Position numbers and translations under genes: made by a program. A stretch of 64,000 bases of DNA from positions 186,001 through 250,000 of the forward strand of contig NZ_JANYME010000002.1 of the NCBI RefSeq assembly GCF_026616895.1, in the 5' to 3' direction. The DNA is from Campylobacter sp. MG1 (GTDB taxonomy: Bacteria > Campylobacterota > Campylobacteria > Campylobacterales > Campylobacteraceae). Shown in pieces: positions 9,373-18,861 of the stretch (positions are counted from its first letter, which is position 1; every line of letters begins with the position of its first letter). Below the pieces are notes generated by a model that saw nothing but the letters and a program-made list of their open reading frames with translations, was not told the DNA's origin and made no database searches.

Positions 9373-11119
9373 CTAAAATGTTCTTATGTTATTTAAATTT
9401 TCTAAAGCATTTAATTTTTTATCGTCATTAAGCAAATCGTCTTTTATAATAATTTCACAATCTTTATATTTTAAAAGCTCATCAATATCACATTCTTTTA
9501 GGCAAATTATCATAGTTTTTTCATAGTCTTTTATAAAATATTTATTGTATTTATATTCTATTTTAGAAGTCAAAGAATATCCTTGCTTTAAAATAAACTC
9601 ATAAACTAAATCAAGCTCACTTCTATCTTGTTTTATCTTTTCAAGTCTAGTAAATAAATTTTCTTGGGTAATATTTTCTCCACTCCATTCACTAATATTT
9701 GAACTATCTAAATAAAAAACCTTAACTCCATCATCAAAACTAGCATCTTTATAATCTTGCTTGATTTTTTCACTAGATTTTTTTATCCTTGCAAGTCCTA
9801 TTTCACAAATATTTTTATATCCGTTTTGATATGCTATGCTCTTAGTATCAGTAGGCTCTGGGACTTGCACTAAAATATATTTTCTGTTTCCACCATCTTC
9901 GGCATTTAGTTGCATCACAGCGTGTGCCGTTGTCGCCGAACCACTGAAAAAGTCTAAAATAATATCGTCTTTTTGAAGATTTTTAGAAAATAACTCTAGT
10001 AAAAGCCTTGTAGGTTTAGGATTTTCAAAAACTAATTTTTTAAATAGTTGCTCTACTTCATCATTACCATCAGAAGTCCAATACCCATTTATTAATGAAT
10101 ACATTTTTGAAACATCACTATTATTATAAGCACAAATAAGATTAAAATTTGTATCCTTATATTGTTTTAAAAAATATGTTTTATTATTAATATTTTCTAA
10201 TATTTCGTTATATTTTTCTTTAGTAATCATTTGTTCATTTAAAAAAATATCTAATTCTTCAAACATTAAATTTCTATGTTTAATTAACCTACTACCATAT
10301 TTATCAAAAAGTGGTTCTAATTTTGGATGATTTGTATATTTTCCATGCACCTTTCTTATTAAATCATCGATAATTTCTGGCTTATCCTTACTTTTAAAAA
10401 GACCATCAAATAAATTTTTATTTTTAACATAAATTAAAATATATTCGTGTCCTTCATAAAAATACTTAGCTTGGCCACCACCTGATTTTTTTTGCCAAAC
10501 AAATTGAGATATAAAATTATTTTGTCCAAAAATTTCATCACATAATAGTTTTAATTGTGCTGCTTCATTATCATCAATACTTATAAATATCACACCATCA
10601 TCACGGAGTAAATTTTTTGCAAGTTTTAGCCTTGGATACATCATATTAAGCCAATTTGAATGAAACCTACCATCTGTGTTCGTATTTGTTGTGATATTAT
10701 TTAATTGCTCTTTGTAAGCTTTTAAAGTATCGTTAAAATCATCTTTATACACAAAATCCTTGCCTGTATTATAAGGTGGGTCAATATAAATTATTTTAAT
10801 TTTTTCAAAATAAGATTTTTGAAGTAATTTCAAAGCTTCTAAATTATCCGATTTTATATAAATATTATTTGAATTTTCATTTGAATTATTTTCATCGTAT
10901 CTTAAGGTATTTGTGGTTGATTTAAAATAGCTATTTAATACATTTTCCTTACCAAACCAATTTAATCCATATTTTTCATCACCTGTAATCCCCCCCCCCC
11001 ATTAAAGATTTTAAAATTTCATAATTAATTATTCCATCACTCACTGCTTCAGGGAAAATTTGCTCTAATTTTTTTATATTTTCATTAATCAAATCTAAAC
11101 TTTTATCATTTGCTTTCAT
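9373..11119 (-). CDS. mod: Phase-variable type III DNA methyltransferase Mod, OFF in this assembly
   Basis: The full gene starts at ATG 11119-11117 (RBS TAGAGG) and encodes MKANDKSLDLINENIKKLEQ. It reaches codon 40 and then meets 11 G residues (10990-11000). With 11 Gs the frame closes three codons later at TGA. Removing one G (tract of 10) gives ITGDEKYGLNWFGKEN and an uninterrupted 581-aa frame to the stop at 9373; the 1747-bp length minus one is exactly 582 codons. Motif IV DPPYNTG is at about 113-119 and the SAM-binding motif DFFSGS at about 389-394, the beta-class N6-adenine order. The middle, target-recognition region determines specificity. A shorter product of 486 aa could start at a TTG at 10833, but it would lack the N-terminal 95 residues. 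The downstream res gene is intact. Confidence 0.9.
10990..11000 (-). repeat. G11 slippage tract inside mod
   Basis: Eleven C residues on the plus strand read as eleven Gs in mod, after codon 39. Tract lengths of 10 or 13 restore the Mod frame, whereas 11 leads to an early TGA. This is the standard contingency-locus arrangement. Confidence 0.95.
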
Positions 11120-11151
11120 TTTTTCCTCTAAAAATAAATAATAATTTTAAT

Positions 11152-11173
11152 AAAGACTACAAATGTAGTCTTT
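11152..11173 (-). terminator. Terminator of the Q/N-rich lipoprotein gene
   Basis: AAAGACTAC-ATTT-GTAGTCTTT in the minus sense, followed by ATTAAAATT. The stem begins within the stop codon at 11173-11175. It also separates this gene from the mod promoter region (11120-11150). Confidence 0.75.
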
Positions 11174-11562
11174 TATTTATTCGTTTTTTGCGTATTATTT
11201 TGCTGAGTTGGTTGCTCAGTTTGAGTATTTTGTTGATTATTATTTTGTTGTACTTGTGCTGGTTGCTGTATAGTTGCTACATTAAATTTACGTTTATAAA
11301 CACAAGTTACACCACCTTCATTTTGCACTATAGGAAATTTAAAATCACAAAAATATGTAGAAACTACTATAGGAATTTGTTTGTTCATTAATTGACTTGG
11401 CTGAAAATAAAAAACTTGCCCATTTTTACAATTTGGCTCAACCCCTGAAAAAATATTCTCATTTACAATACAAACTTCATTTTTATATGTATTTGTAGCA
11501 TTTTGATTACAACCTAAAAATAAAATACTAGATGCTAAACAAAAAAATATTTGTTTTTTCAT
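11173..11562 (-). CDS. Q/N-rich lipoprotein of unknown function
   Basis: A 129-aa protein with a lipoprotein signal peptide: MKKQIFFCLASSILFLGC, lipidated cysteine at about 18. A short middle domain has further cysteines. The C-terminal tail (about 95-129) is almost entirely Gln, Asn and Thr. I do not recognise a family. Lipid anchoring puts it in the periplasm on the inner or outer membrane. The low-complexity tail may be an unstructured linker. It lies between the mod gene and the divergent dynamin-like operon, with its own terminator. Confidence 0.65.
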   Translation of the reverse strand: MKKQIFFCLASSILFLGCNQNATNTYKNEVCIVNENIFSGVEPNCKNGQVFYFQPSQLMNKQIPIVVSTYFCDFKFPIVQNEGGVTCVYKRKFNVATIQQPAQVQQNNNQQNTQTEQPTQQNNTQKTNK

Positions 11563-11742
11563 AAAATCTCCTTAAATATTATTAAAACAACCGATTATAA
11601 CACAAAAACTTTAGTATAAATTTATACAAAAAATTGATACAAATTGTAACTAAATTAAAAATATATAAGACAAAAAAAACAATAATAAATCATATTTAAC
11701 TTATAAAGATAATATTTGTCATATTTTAAAAAAGGGATAATA

Positions 11743-13722
11743 TTGCAAGAATTATTACAAAATTTATGGAAAGATTTACTAGGTAACCTTGATTATAACT
11801 ACGAAAAAAATATATTTTCAAATGAATTTGCTGCTTTAGTATTAACAGCAAATGAAGCTAATTACAAAGAATTATTAAGTCTAAAAACATATACAACCTA
11901 TCTACAAATAAATAATTTTTATGAATTAAAAAAATTACAAATAGGGGTATTAAATTCAATAAAAAATAATCTTTTAGACCCTAAAGAGATATTATTTCAT
12001 TTAGAAAAATTAAAAAACATAGTAAAAAATGAAACAATATTTAATTATCTAAAAGAACAAAACGGGACAAACTCAAATAAATTTAATAATGAATTTGATA
12101 AAACTAAAAATAAATTAAATGAAATTTTTAATGAGTTAAATAATTTATTATCCGATGACTTAAAAAAACAAGTGCAAGAATTTAAAAATCAGCTAGAAAC
12201 AAAAGATTTTAAAATAGCTTTTAGCGGGATATTTAATGCCGGTAAATCAAGCTTAATAAATTCATTATTAGATAGTAATTTTTTGGGTGTATCAAATGCA
12301 CCAGAAACTGCTAATTTAAGCATAATAAATTATTCTAATAATCCTTGCGTTAAAGTAAATTTTTATGATGAAAAAGAATTTAATACAATCAAATCTCAAG
12401 CTAGTTTAAATGAGGAGTTAAGTGAATATTTTAAAATTGATTATAAAAAATTTGAAAGCATTAACATAGAGCTTAAAGACCTTTATAACTACACAAGTGC
12501 TAATTCTAATATGAGTATTTTTGTAAAAGATATAGAAATTAACATAAATAATGAATATTTAAAAAACAATATAAGCATTATAGATACCCCAGGACTTGAT
12601 GATATAGTAATCAGTAGAGAACAAAAAAGCTTAGAATTTCTTAAAAAAGCAAACTGTATTTTATACTTAATGAGTGCTACACAAGCACTTAGCATTAAGG
12701 ATTTAGAATTTTTATGTAATTTTATGAAAAACAACCCAACAACGAAACTAATTTTAGTTCTTACAAAAAGTGATTTAGTAAGTCAAAGCGAATTATTTAA
12801 ATTAAAAGATTATGTGCAAAATCGCTTTAAAAATGAATTATTAAAACACAACATAACAACTCCTTTTTATTTATTTAGCGTTAGTGCTAATGAATATCAA
12901 AATAATAAAAATAATGGTAATATAAACTCATTAAGAATGTTTTTAAATGAAAATATTTTTAACTCATCAAATACAAAAGAATTTACCAATAATATAAAAG
13001 AAAAAATTAAAAATATTATCTCAAACGAAATTTTAAATTTAGAAAATATAAATAATTCTCTTAAACTTGATGATAATAACTACAAACAAAAAATAGATGA
13101 ATTAAAAGAAAAAGCTAGATTGCAAAATGAAAGAAAAATTTTAAATTTTGAATTGTTAAAAGAATATGAAAATAAAAAATATGAATTGCAAGAACACGAG
13201 CTAAAATTTTTAGCAAAAATACAAGCAAATAAAATATTTGATGAATTAAATTACAATAAAAATTATTCTAATGAACAAGCAAAAAACATAATAATGCAAG
13301 GCTTTAAAGATTGTTTAAGTGGTAATTATTCTAGCTTAAAACATAATTTTATGAATGATTTTGATGAAATCTGTAAAAAAATTGAAATCAATTCGGATAT
13401 TGTATTTGAATTTAATAATAAAAAACTTCAAGAAAACTATGATAATTTAGATAGGGTATTAAATACATTTAATATTTTATCAACAAAAGTAGAAAATGAT
13501 ATTCAAGAAAAATTAAATGCTATATACACGAATTTAAATTATGATATTTTTAAATTTATTAAACAAAAAAACACAGCCGATGATTATTTAAAATCAACGC
13601 TAAATAGCATGTATACAATAACACATATACCTGAAAATATTAGTGATGCTAGTTTAATTTTAGAAAAAAATACAAAAATTATTGAACAATTAACACAATT
13701 AAAAAAGGCATTAGATGATTAA
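11743..13722 (+). CDS. Dynamin-like GTPase, first of a pair (DLP1-like)
   Basis: The frame is open from 11716, but the best start is TTG at 11743, preceded by AAAGGG at optimal spacing; this gives 659 aa. GTPase motifs are complete: G1 GIFNAGKS (about 162-169), G2 Thr within APETAN, G3 DTPG (about 281-284) and G4 TKSD (about 341-344). Long helical regions before and after the G domain match the neck and trunk of bacterial dynamins. It overlaps the next gene by 8 bases, and that gene encodes a second dynamin-like protein. The arrangement matches C. jejuni Cj0411/Cj0412, whose products form a membrane-tethering hetero-oligomer. Assignment rests on motifs and gene order. Confidence 0.85.
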   Translation: MQELLQNLWKDLLGNLDYNYEKNIFSNEFAALVLTANEANYKELLSLKTYTTYLQINNFYELKKLQIGVLNSIKNNLLDPKEILFHLEKLKNIVKNETIFNYLKEQNGTNSNKFNNEFDKTKNKLNEIFNELNNLLSDDLKKQVQEFKNQLETKDFKIAFSGIFNAGKSSLINSLLDSNFLGVSNAPETANLSIINYSNNPCVKVNFYDEKEFNTIKSQASLNEELSEYFKIDYKKFESINIELKDLYNYTSANSNMSIFVKDIEININNEYLKNNISIIDTPGLDDIVISREQKSLEFLKKANCILYLMSATQALSIKDLEFLCNFMKNNPTTKLILVLTKSDLVSQSELFKLKDYVQNRFKNELLKHNITTPFYLFSVSANEYQNNKNNGNINSLRMFLNENIFNSSNTKEFTNNIKEKIKNIISNEILNLENINNSLKLDDNNYKQKIDELKEKARLQNERKILNFELLKEYENKKYELQEHELKFLAKIQANKIFDELNYNKNYSNEQAKNIIMQGFKDCLSGNYSSLKHNFMNDFDEICKKIEINSDIVFEFNNKKLQENYDNLDRVLNTFNILSTKVENDIQEKLNAIYTNLNYDIFKFIKQKNTADDYLKSTLNSMYTITHIPENISDASLILEKNTKIIEQLTQLKKALDD

Positions 13723-15493
13723 AAATGTAATAGATGAATATAATAAAAAATTTAATCCTAGTTATGATGATAATTTTTTAGGACACTTAAAAAATATTAA
13801 AAATAAGCTAGAAAATCCTAAATTTATGTTGAGTAAAGAATTGATACAAACTATGGATAAAAATATTACTAATTATCTACAACCAATTCAAGTTGGGGTT
13901 ATAGGACAATTTAGCTCTGGGAAAAGTTCTTTACTAAATTTATTATTTAAAAAAAATCTATTAGCTACTGGTGCAAGACCTGTTAGTGTTGTCGCTACAT
14001 ATATTAAATATGGTGAAAAAGATGTTGTTTTAGGAGAATATGAAGAAGGTTTAAAAATTATTAATAGTAAGAATTTAAACGACCAAAATGAAAATATTGA
14101 TGGGCTAAAAAATATACACATATATACTGATAATGAAATTTTAAAAAATATAACCTTAATAGACACCCCAGGCTTAAACGCTAATGAAAATGATGAGGAA
14201 TTTTCTAAGAATTTAATTAATTCTTTTGATGCACTAATTTGGCTAAGTTTAGCTGAAAGTGCTGGAAAACTTAGTGAAGAAAAGGCTATAAAATCATTCA
14301 AAAAAAATATTCCAAGCATTTGTTTAGTAAATCAAAAAGATAAATTAAATAAGCAAGAACAAGAAAAATTGCAAAATTATTTAAATAAAGTTTTTAGCAA
14401 ATATTTTTCAAAAATAGAATTAATTTCGTGTAAATTAGCTGTAGAAAATAATAATGATTCTAATATTGAAGCATTCTACAATTTTCTCAAAGACCTTAAT
14501 AAAACGGAAATAAAAGAAAAAATAATAAAAGAAAATTTAGAAAATATAAAATATCAACTAAATTATATAAATTTAAAAATTTATGATGCACTAAATACTT
14601 TAAATGCAAGAATTGATGAATATAACGACATAATCAAAAAAATAAACAATAAAGAAATTTTTGATGATTTTAATGAAAAAATACTAAATGCATTAAAAAC
14701 TATAGCAAAAAATATAACTCAAGAATTTTTAAATAATTTTAAAGAAAAAAATGCAAATTATTTTACAAATAAAAAAACATTATTGCATAAGGATTGTTAC
14801 GAAAAAAACGAATATAAATACAAAACAATAATCCCTGATGATACGTTTTTAAATATTTTTTATAACAAAGACATCATTAACAAAGAATTTTTAAGAATAA
14901 AAAAAGAACTAAATGATTTATTTTTAAATATTAAAGATAATTTCAAACAGCCTTTGAATAATTTTATAAATAATTTAAATTTATTAAAAACCAAAGAATT
15001 AGGTAAAAATTATTTAACAATAGTAAAATCTGAATATTATGGAATATGTGATGATTTTTACAAAGCGCTTGATGAATTAATAATAAATGATTATCAAAAA
15101 GCCTTTTTTCAATATGAATTAAAATTAAATTTATTATATGAAAAAATAAATACAAAGGCTTTAAATAATTATGAAAATGCTACAAAATTAAGCCTTTCAT
15201 TTTTTTATGAAAAGATTAACGCTAGTCGTGAATTTTATGAGCTTGACAACACTAAATTTAAACTATATTTACCTAGCGAAAATGAAATTTATAACAGGCT
15301 TTTAACGGATTGCTCATTCTATGAATTTGAAGAATTGTTAATAAATAAAAAACAAATGAATAAACATTTTAATGATTATTTAACCGAACTTAGCTTAATT
15401 TGTGAAAAACAAAAAGAAGCTATTAATATTCGCTTAAATAAACTAAAAAATATTGAAAATTCTTTATTAGAAATATTAAAAATAGAAAATTAA
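13715..15493 (+). CDS. Dynamin-like GTPase, second of a pair (DLP2-like)
   Basis: This 592-aa protein carries G1 GQFSSGKS (64-71), G2 within ARPVSVVAT, G3 DTPG (150-153) and G4 NQKD (206-209), then a long helical C-terminal half rich in Lys, Asn and Glu. It is translationally coupled to the first dynamin gene by the overlap ATGATTAA. In the characterised Campylobacter pair the partners assemble together and tether membranes. The divergent sequence and non-identical G4 motifs suggest specialised roles for the two subunits (inference). Confidence 0.85.
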   Translation: MIKNVIDEYNKKFNPSYDDNFLGHLKNIKNKLENPKFMLSKELIQTMDKNITNYLQPIQVGVIGQFSSGKSSLLNLLFKKNLLATGARPVSVVATYIKYGEKDVVLGEYEEGLKIINSKNLNDQNENIDGLKNIHIYTDNEILKNITLIDTPGLNANENDEEFSKNLINSFDALIWLSLAESAGKLSEEKAIKSFKKNIPSICLVNQKDKLNKQEQEKLQNYLNKVFSKYFSKIELISCKLAVENNNDSNIEAFYNFLKDLNKTEIKEKIIKENLENIKYQLNYINLKIYDALNTLNARIDEYNDIIKKINNKEIFDDFNEKILNALKTIAKNITQEFLNNFKEKNANYFTNKKTLLHKDCYEKNEYKYKTIIPDDTFLNIFYNKDIINKEFLRIKKELNDLFLNIKDNFKQPLNNFINNLNLLKTKELGKNYLTIVKSEYYGICDDFYKALDELIINDYQKAFFQYELKLNLLYEKINTKALNNYENATKLSLSFFYEKINASREFYELDNTKFKLYLPSENEIYNRLLTDCSFYEFEELLINKKQMNKHFNDYLTELSLICEKQKEAINIRLNKLKNIENSLLEILKIEN

Positions 15494-15515
15494 TTAAAAT
15501 TTTTAATTAATTTTC
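15485..15515 (+). terminator. Inverted repeat at the end of the dynamin operon
   Basis: GAAAATTAATTAAAA and its exact reverse complement, separated by one base, overlap the stop codon of the second dynamin gene. The stem is A/T except at its outer G-C pair, so termination efficiency is uncertain. Confidence 0.5.
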
Positions 15516-15815
15516 TACAAATTACATTAAATTATTATTTTAAATTTATCTTTTGTTTTTTATTATTTTTTTATTTTAATATTTTATAAAAATTAAGAAA
15601 GATTATTTAAAAATGGTAAAAACTAATTTTAAAAATATAATGTTTTAATACAATATGTTAAATTAATTATCTTTTTAAATATATTAATATTAAATATAAA
15701 AACTTTTTAATCATATAACTAAATTGATATTTTAATAAAATATAAATTTATTTTTCAATTATAAATTAATAATTTTAAATTTATTACTTGCAATAATTTT
15801 TTAAAAAATTGAATT
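15494..15815. other. AT-rich convergent intergenic region
   Basis: About 320 bases of almost pure A/T between the dynamin operon and the end of the ribosomal superoperon. No ORF, RNA gene or GC-containing hairpin is visible apart from the repeat at 15485-15515 and a weak A/T palindrome at 15795-15810. Confidence 0.5.
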
Positions 15816-16181
15816 TTATAAATATTTTTCTATTTCATCAAGGCTATTTTTATGAAAATTTCTTAATTTTATATTTGAATAAAATAAGCCATTGGTTTTG
15901 ATTTTTAAAAATCTCTTTTTTCTTTTATAGCTTTTAATATCGCTTAGTTTTATGTATTTTGTAAAAAATATAAATCTAACTCCAATTCTATCTTTATACA
16001 AAATCACTTTAATTATAGGCATATCATAAATATAAATCACAAGCAAAATTGAGAAAAATATGCTTAAATAAACAAAGCCTGCTTTAAAAGCTCCTTGTGT
16101 TATTGCAATAATCAAATAAATAAATACAAAATACAAAACACTGCTAAAATCTAATTTAGATTTAATTATTTTCGCATCCAT
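15816..16181 (-). CDS. Small membrane protein with PH-like C-terminal domain
   Basis: A 121-aa protein with two adjacent hydrophobic helices (about 14-52), then a soluble segment with the pattern LYKDRIGVRF...IKLSDIKSYKRKKRFLKIK. That strand layout recalls bacterial PH-like (YdbT-type) domains; this is a weak family guess. It begins 3 bases after map stops and is the last gene of the long minus-strand transcription unit. Function unknown. Confidence 0.6.
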   Translation of the reverse strand: MDAKIIKSKLDFSSVLYFVFIYLIIAITQGAFKAGFVYLSIFFSILLVIYIYDMPIIKVILYKDRIGVRFIFFTKYIKLSDIKSYKRKKRFLKIKTNGLFYSNIKLRNFHKNSLDEIEKYL

Positions 16182-16184
16182 AAA

Positions 16185-16946
16185 TTACTCATTAATTGAT
16201 AAAATCTCAGCTCTTCCATTTACAATAGCTACGCAGTGTTCATAATGAGCAGTATTTAACCCATCTGCTGAAGCAGTTTCCCACATACCTTTTAGATTTT
16301 TAGGTCTTCCATCTTTTTGACAAATCATAGGCTCTATACAAAATACCATTCCATTTTTAATCTTTGGACCATTTTTAATACTATCATTTGGGTGTAGATA
16401 GTTTGGTATTTCAGGCTCTGCGTGTGGTTTTCTACCAATGCCGTGTCCGCAAAACCCTTCTAGTGGAACAAAACCACGAGAGCGAATAAAGTCTTCTAAA
16501 ATCTTGCTAAGCTCTTTAAATCTCATACCATCTTTAATATTACTTATTGCATTTAGCAAACAATCCTTGCTACAAGCAATTAATTCTTCATCTTTTTTAG
16601 AGATTTTGCCAACACCATAAGTCCTAGCAGCGTCTCCATAATATCCATCTATGAAAGTTCCAACATCGCAACTTACAATATCGCCTTCTTTTAAAACTCT
16701 ATCATCAGGAATTCCATGAATGCAAGTTTCATTAAGACTAACACAAATTGCACCTGGAAAACCATAAAGCCCTTTAAAAGCTGGTTTTGCACCAAGACTT
16801 AAGATATAATCTTCTGCAGCTTTATCTAATTCTTTTAAAGAAATTCCTGGTTTTATTAAAGTTTCAAGATAATCTAGCGTTTTTGCAACCATTTTATTAG
16901 CTACTCTTAATTTTTCTATTTCTGCTGGTTTTTTAATTTCTATCAT
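16185..16946 (-). CDS. map: Methionine aminopeptidase type I
   Basis: The 253-aa enzyme removes the initiator methionine from nascent proteins. Metal ligands and catalytic residues are in place: H77 (TCIHGIP), D94 and D105 (DVGTFIDGYYGDAARTY), H168 (GHGIGRKPHAEPEIPN), E205 (FCIEPM) and E236. Length matches the type I family. It lies 11 bases downstream of the MBL hydrolase gene. The secY-to-map linkage is ancestral in bacteria, but here three other genes lie between them. Confidence 0.97.
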   Translation of the reverse strand: MIEIKKPAEIEKLRVANKMVAKTLDYLETLIKPGISLKELDKAAEDYILSLGAKPAFKGLYGFPGAICVSLNETCIHGIPDDRVLKEGDIVSCDVGTFIDGYYGDAARTYGVGKISKKDEELIACSKDCLLNAISNIKDGMRFKELSKILEDFIRSRGFVPLEGFCGHGIGRKPHAEPEIPNYLHPNDSIKNGPKIKNGMVFCIEPMICQKDGRPKNLKGMWETASADGLNTAHYEHCVAIVNGRAEILSINE

Positions 16947-16957
16947 ATTTTACCTAT

Positions 16958-17566
16958 CTATATTGAATTTTTAACGTATCTAATCCATAAATCAAAATTT
17001 GGTTTTTCCAAACTAACTTTTGTTTGATTTCCATGCCCTGGTAAAAGTATAAAATCATCTTTTAAATTTTTAGCTTTTTCAAGGCTTTTTATCATATCCT
17101 CCGCACTAGAAAATAGAAAATCCCATCTTCCTATACTTCTTTCAAATAAAAAATCTCCACTAAAATAAAAATTATCAAATTCTATTATAGAACAACCTGG
17201 AGTATGACCTGCAAAATGATGAAAAGTAAATTTTAAATCATCAAAAACCAAACTCTCGCCATCTCCTACACCTATAGCTATATCATCACTATGAATAAAT
17301 CCACAACTATTAGGGTCTGCTAACATAAAAATATCATCTCTATGGCAATATAAAGGTGCATTAAATTCTTGAGATACTATTTTATTATCCCAAACATGGT
17401 CATGATGTCCGTGAGTGTTTAAAACTGCTACAACTTTACTACAATTATTTTTAATAAAATTTATGGAATTAAATCCTGGATCAATAACAATATCAGCATT
17501 TTTACCTTTTATAATATAACAATTTGTAGCATATACACCGCACGGCATTTTTAAAATTTCATTCAT
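16958..17566 (-). CDS. Metallo-beta-lactamase-fold hydrolase (glyoxalase II-like)
   Basis: The frame is open from 17581, but the codons after that ATG form the ribosome-binding site (AAAGGA) for the ATG at 17566, so the likely product is 202 aa. The metal-binding motif THGHHDH is at 51-57, with more ligands in HTPGCS and the C-terminal PGHG. Members hydrolyse thioesters such as S-lactoylglutathione, but most small ones in this group have no proven substrate. The start overlaps the end of murI by 8 bases (ATGAATGA). Confidence 0.85.
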   Translation of the reverse strand: MNEILKMPCGVYATNCYIIKGKNADIVIDPGFNSINFIKNNCSKVVAVLNTHGHHDHVWDNKIVSQEFNAPLYCHRDDIFMLADPNSCGFIHSDDIAIGVGDGESLVFDDLKFTFHHFAGHTPGCSIIEFDNFYFSGDFLFERSIGRWDFLFSSAEDMIKSLEKAKNLKDDFILLPGHGNQTKVSLEKPNFDLWIRYVKNSI

Positions 17567-18269
17567 TATTAATCCTTTCATAAAATTCTTTTAATATCCT
17601 AGTATCACTTGAAGCTTCAAATATTATTGATGTTTTAGGAACTTTTTGTATTTTTTCAAATTGTTCTAATAAAATTAATGCTGGGTCTATAGTAATAGAA
17701 TTAACAAAATAATTTTTAATTTCTTTATCTAAAAATGGGTAATGAGTACAAGCATATAAAATATATTGATAATCTCTTTTTGTAAAATAATTAGACATAA
17801 TATCATTAGCTTTATTAAATTCCATACTCTCAACAATAGGAACAAATTCTATGGGACTTATGAAATCCGCTTTGATATTAAATTTATCACAAGCATTTTG
17901 ATAAAGTGAAGAATTAATAGTTGCTTTTGTAGCTATTATCAATGTATTTTTATTATTAGCAATCCTGCTAAGACCTAAAATAGCAAAATCGCTTATTGGT
18001 AAAACTTTGGTCTTTGTCTTTAAAACTGGCAAAATAGAACTAACAGTATTACATGCTAGAATAATCAAATCTACATTTTGTTTTTCTAAATAATCTAATG
18101 CCTGCTGTCCAATTTGTATAATCTCATCTTTACTTTTAGTTCCAAATGGAACATTTTTATTATCAGCATAATATAAAATTTCATCAGCTATTTTAACTTT
18201 ATCAAGTAGTTTTAATACTCCTAAACCACCTACACCACTATCAAAAACTGCAATTTTATTTAACGCCAT
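17559..18269 (-). CDS. murI: Glutamate racemase
   Basis: It supplies D-glutamate for peptidoglycan. The frame opens at GTG 18284, but ATG 18269 (MALNKIAVFDSGVGG) fits the family N-terminus and gives 236 aa. The substrate-binding D10-S11 and the two catalytic cysteines, C73 (ACNTVSS) and C174 (ACTHYPF), are present. It overlaps the NlpC/P60 gene by 14 bases. Two cell-wall genes therefore lie side by side within a ribosomal transcription unit, which would tie wall-precursor supply to growth rate (inference). Confidence 0.95.
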   Translation of the reverse strand: MALNKIAVFDSGVGGLGVLKLLDKVKIADEILYYADNKNVPFGTKSKDEIIQIGQQALDYLEKQNVDLIILACNTVSSILPVLKTKTKVLPISDFAILGLSRIANNKNTLIIATKATINSSLYQNACDKFNIKADFISPIEFVPIVESMEFNKANDIMSNYFTKRDYQYILYACTHYPFLDKEIKNYFVNSITIDPALILLEQFEKIQKVPKTSIIFEASSDTRILKEFYERINNE

Positions 18270-18861
18270 TGTATCTTCTAGCACTTAAATATCTATTTTT
18301 CCAATACTTTGAATCCAAATTTTGAACTCTAGTGCCACCTTTTGATGATAAATGTATGAAAGACTTTTTTTCTAAATAAATACCAACATGCATACCATTT
18401 CTACCTCTTCCAGTTTTAAAAAAAACCAAATCACCTGCTTTAAGATTTTTTTTTGAAACTGCAACACCACCTAATCTTTGTTCTGCCGTACTTCTAGCTA
18501 AAATTATACCAAAAGCATTATTAAAAACATATCTTACAAATGATGAACAATCTCCACCTGTATTTTGATTACTTCCACCCAATTTATAAGGAGTATATTT
18601 CCACACTTTAGCCTCTAATAAAATTTTATCTATAATACTTCTATTAACTTTAGATAATTTTTCATATTCCTCTTCTAAACTAAATGTTTCATCATAATTA
18701 GATTCAGGTTCGAACATTTGAATATGGTAATTAGAATATGAATTATTTAAATCAATATAATTAGAATTTGTATTATTATAAAAATTGGCTACATTTCCCG
18801 AACAAGACACGAAAAATATAGCCAATATTAAAGGCAAAAAAATTCGCCATTTATTAATCAT
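18256..18861 (-). CDS. NlpC/P60-family lipoprotein endopeptidase
   Basis: The 201-aa lipoprotein has signal peptide and lipobox FFVSC (lipidated C20) and a C-terminal NlpC/P60 domain. The catalytic Cys-His-His triad is visible as C105 (GGDCSSF), H158 (GMHVGIY) and H170 (FIHLSS). Such enzymes (Spr/MepS type) cut peptide cross-links or stem peptides of peptidoglycan in the periplasm. Its ATG overlaps the secY stop by 4 bases. The exact substrate is not deducible. Confidence 0.9.
   Translation of the reverse strand: MINKWRIFLPLILAIFFVSCSGNVANFYNNTNSNYIDLNNSYSNYHIQMFEPESNYDETFSLEEEYEKLSKVNRSIIDKILLEAKVWKYTPYKLGGSNQNTGGDCSSFVRYVFNNAFGIILARSTAEQRLGGVAVSKKNLKAGDLVFFKTGRGRNGMHVGIYLEKKSFIHLSSKGGTRVQNLDSKYWKNRYLSARRYNGVK

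Noticed and set aside
11716-11742. Upstream TTG start for the first dynamin-like gene
   Set aside because: There is no ribosome-binding site before 11716, while AAAGGG lies correctly before TTG 11743.
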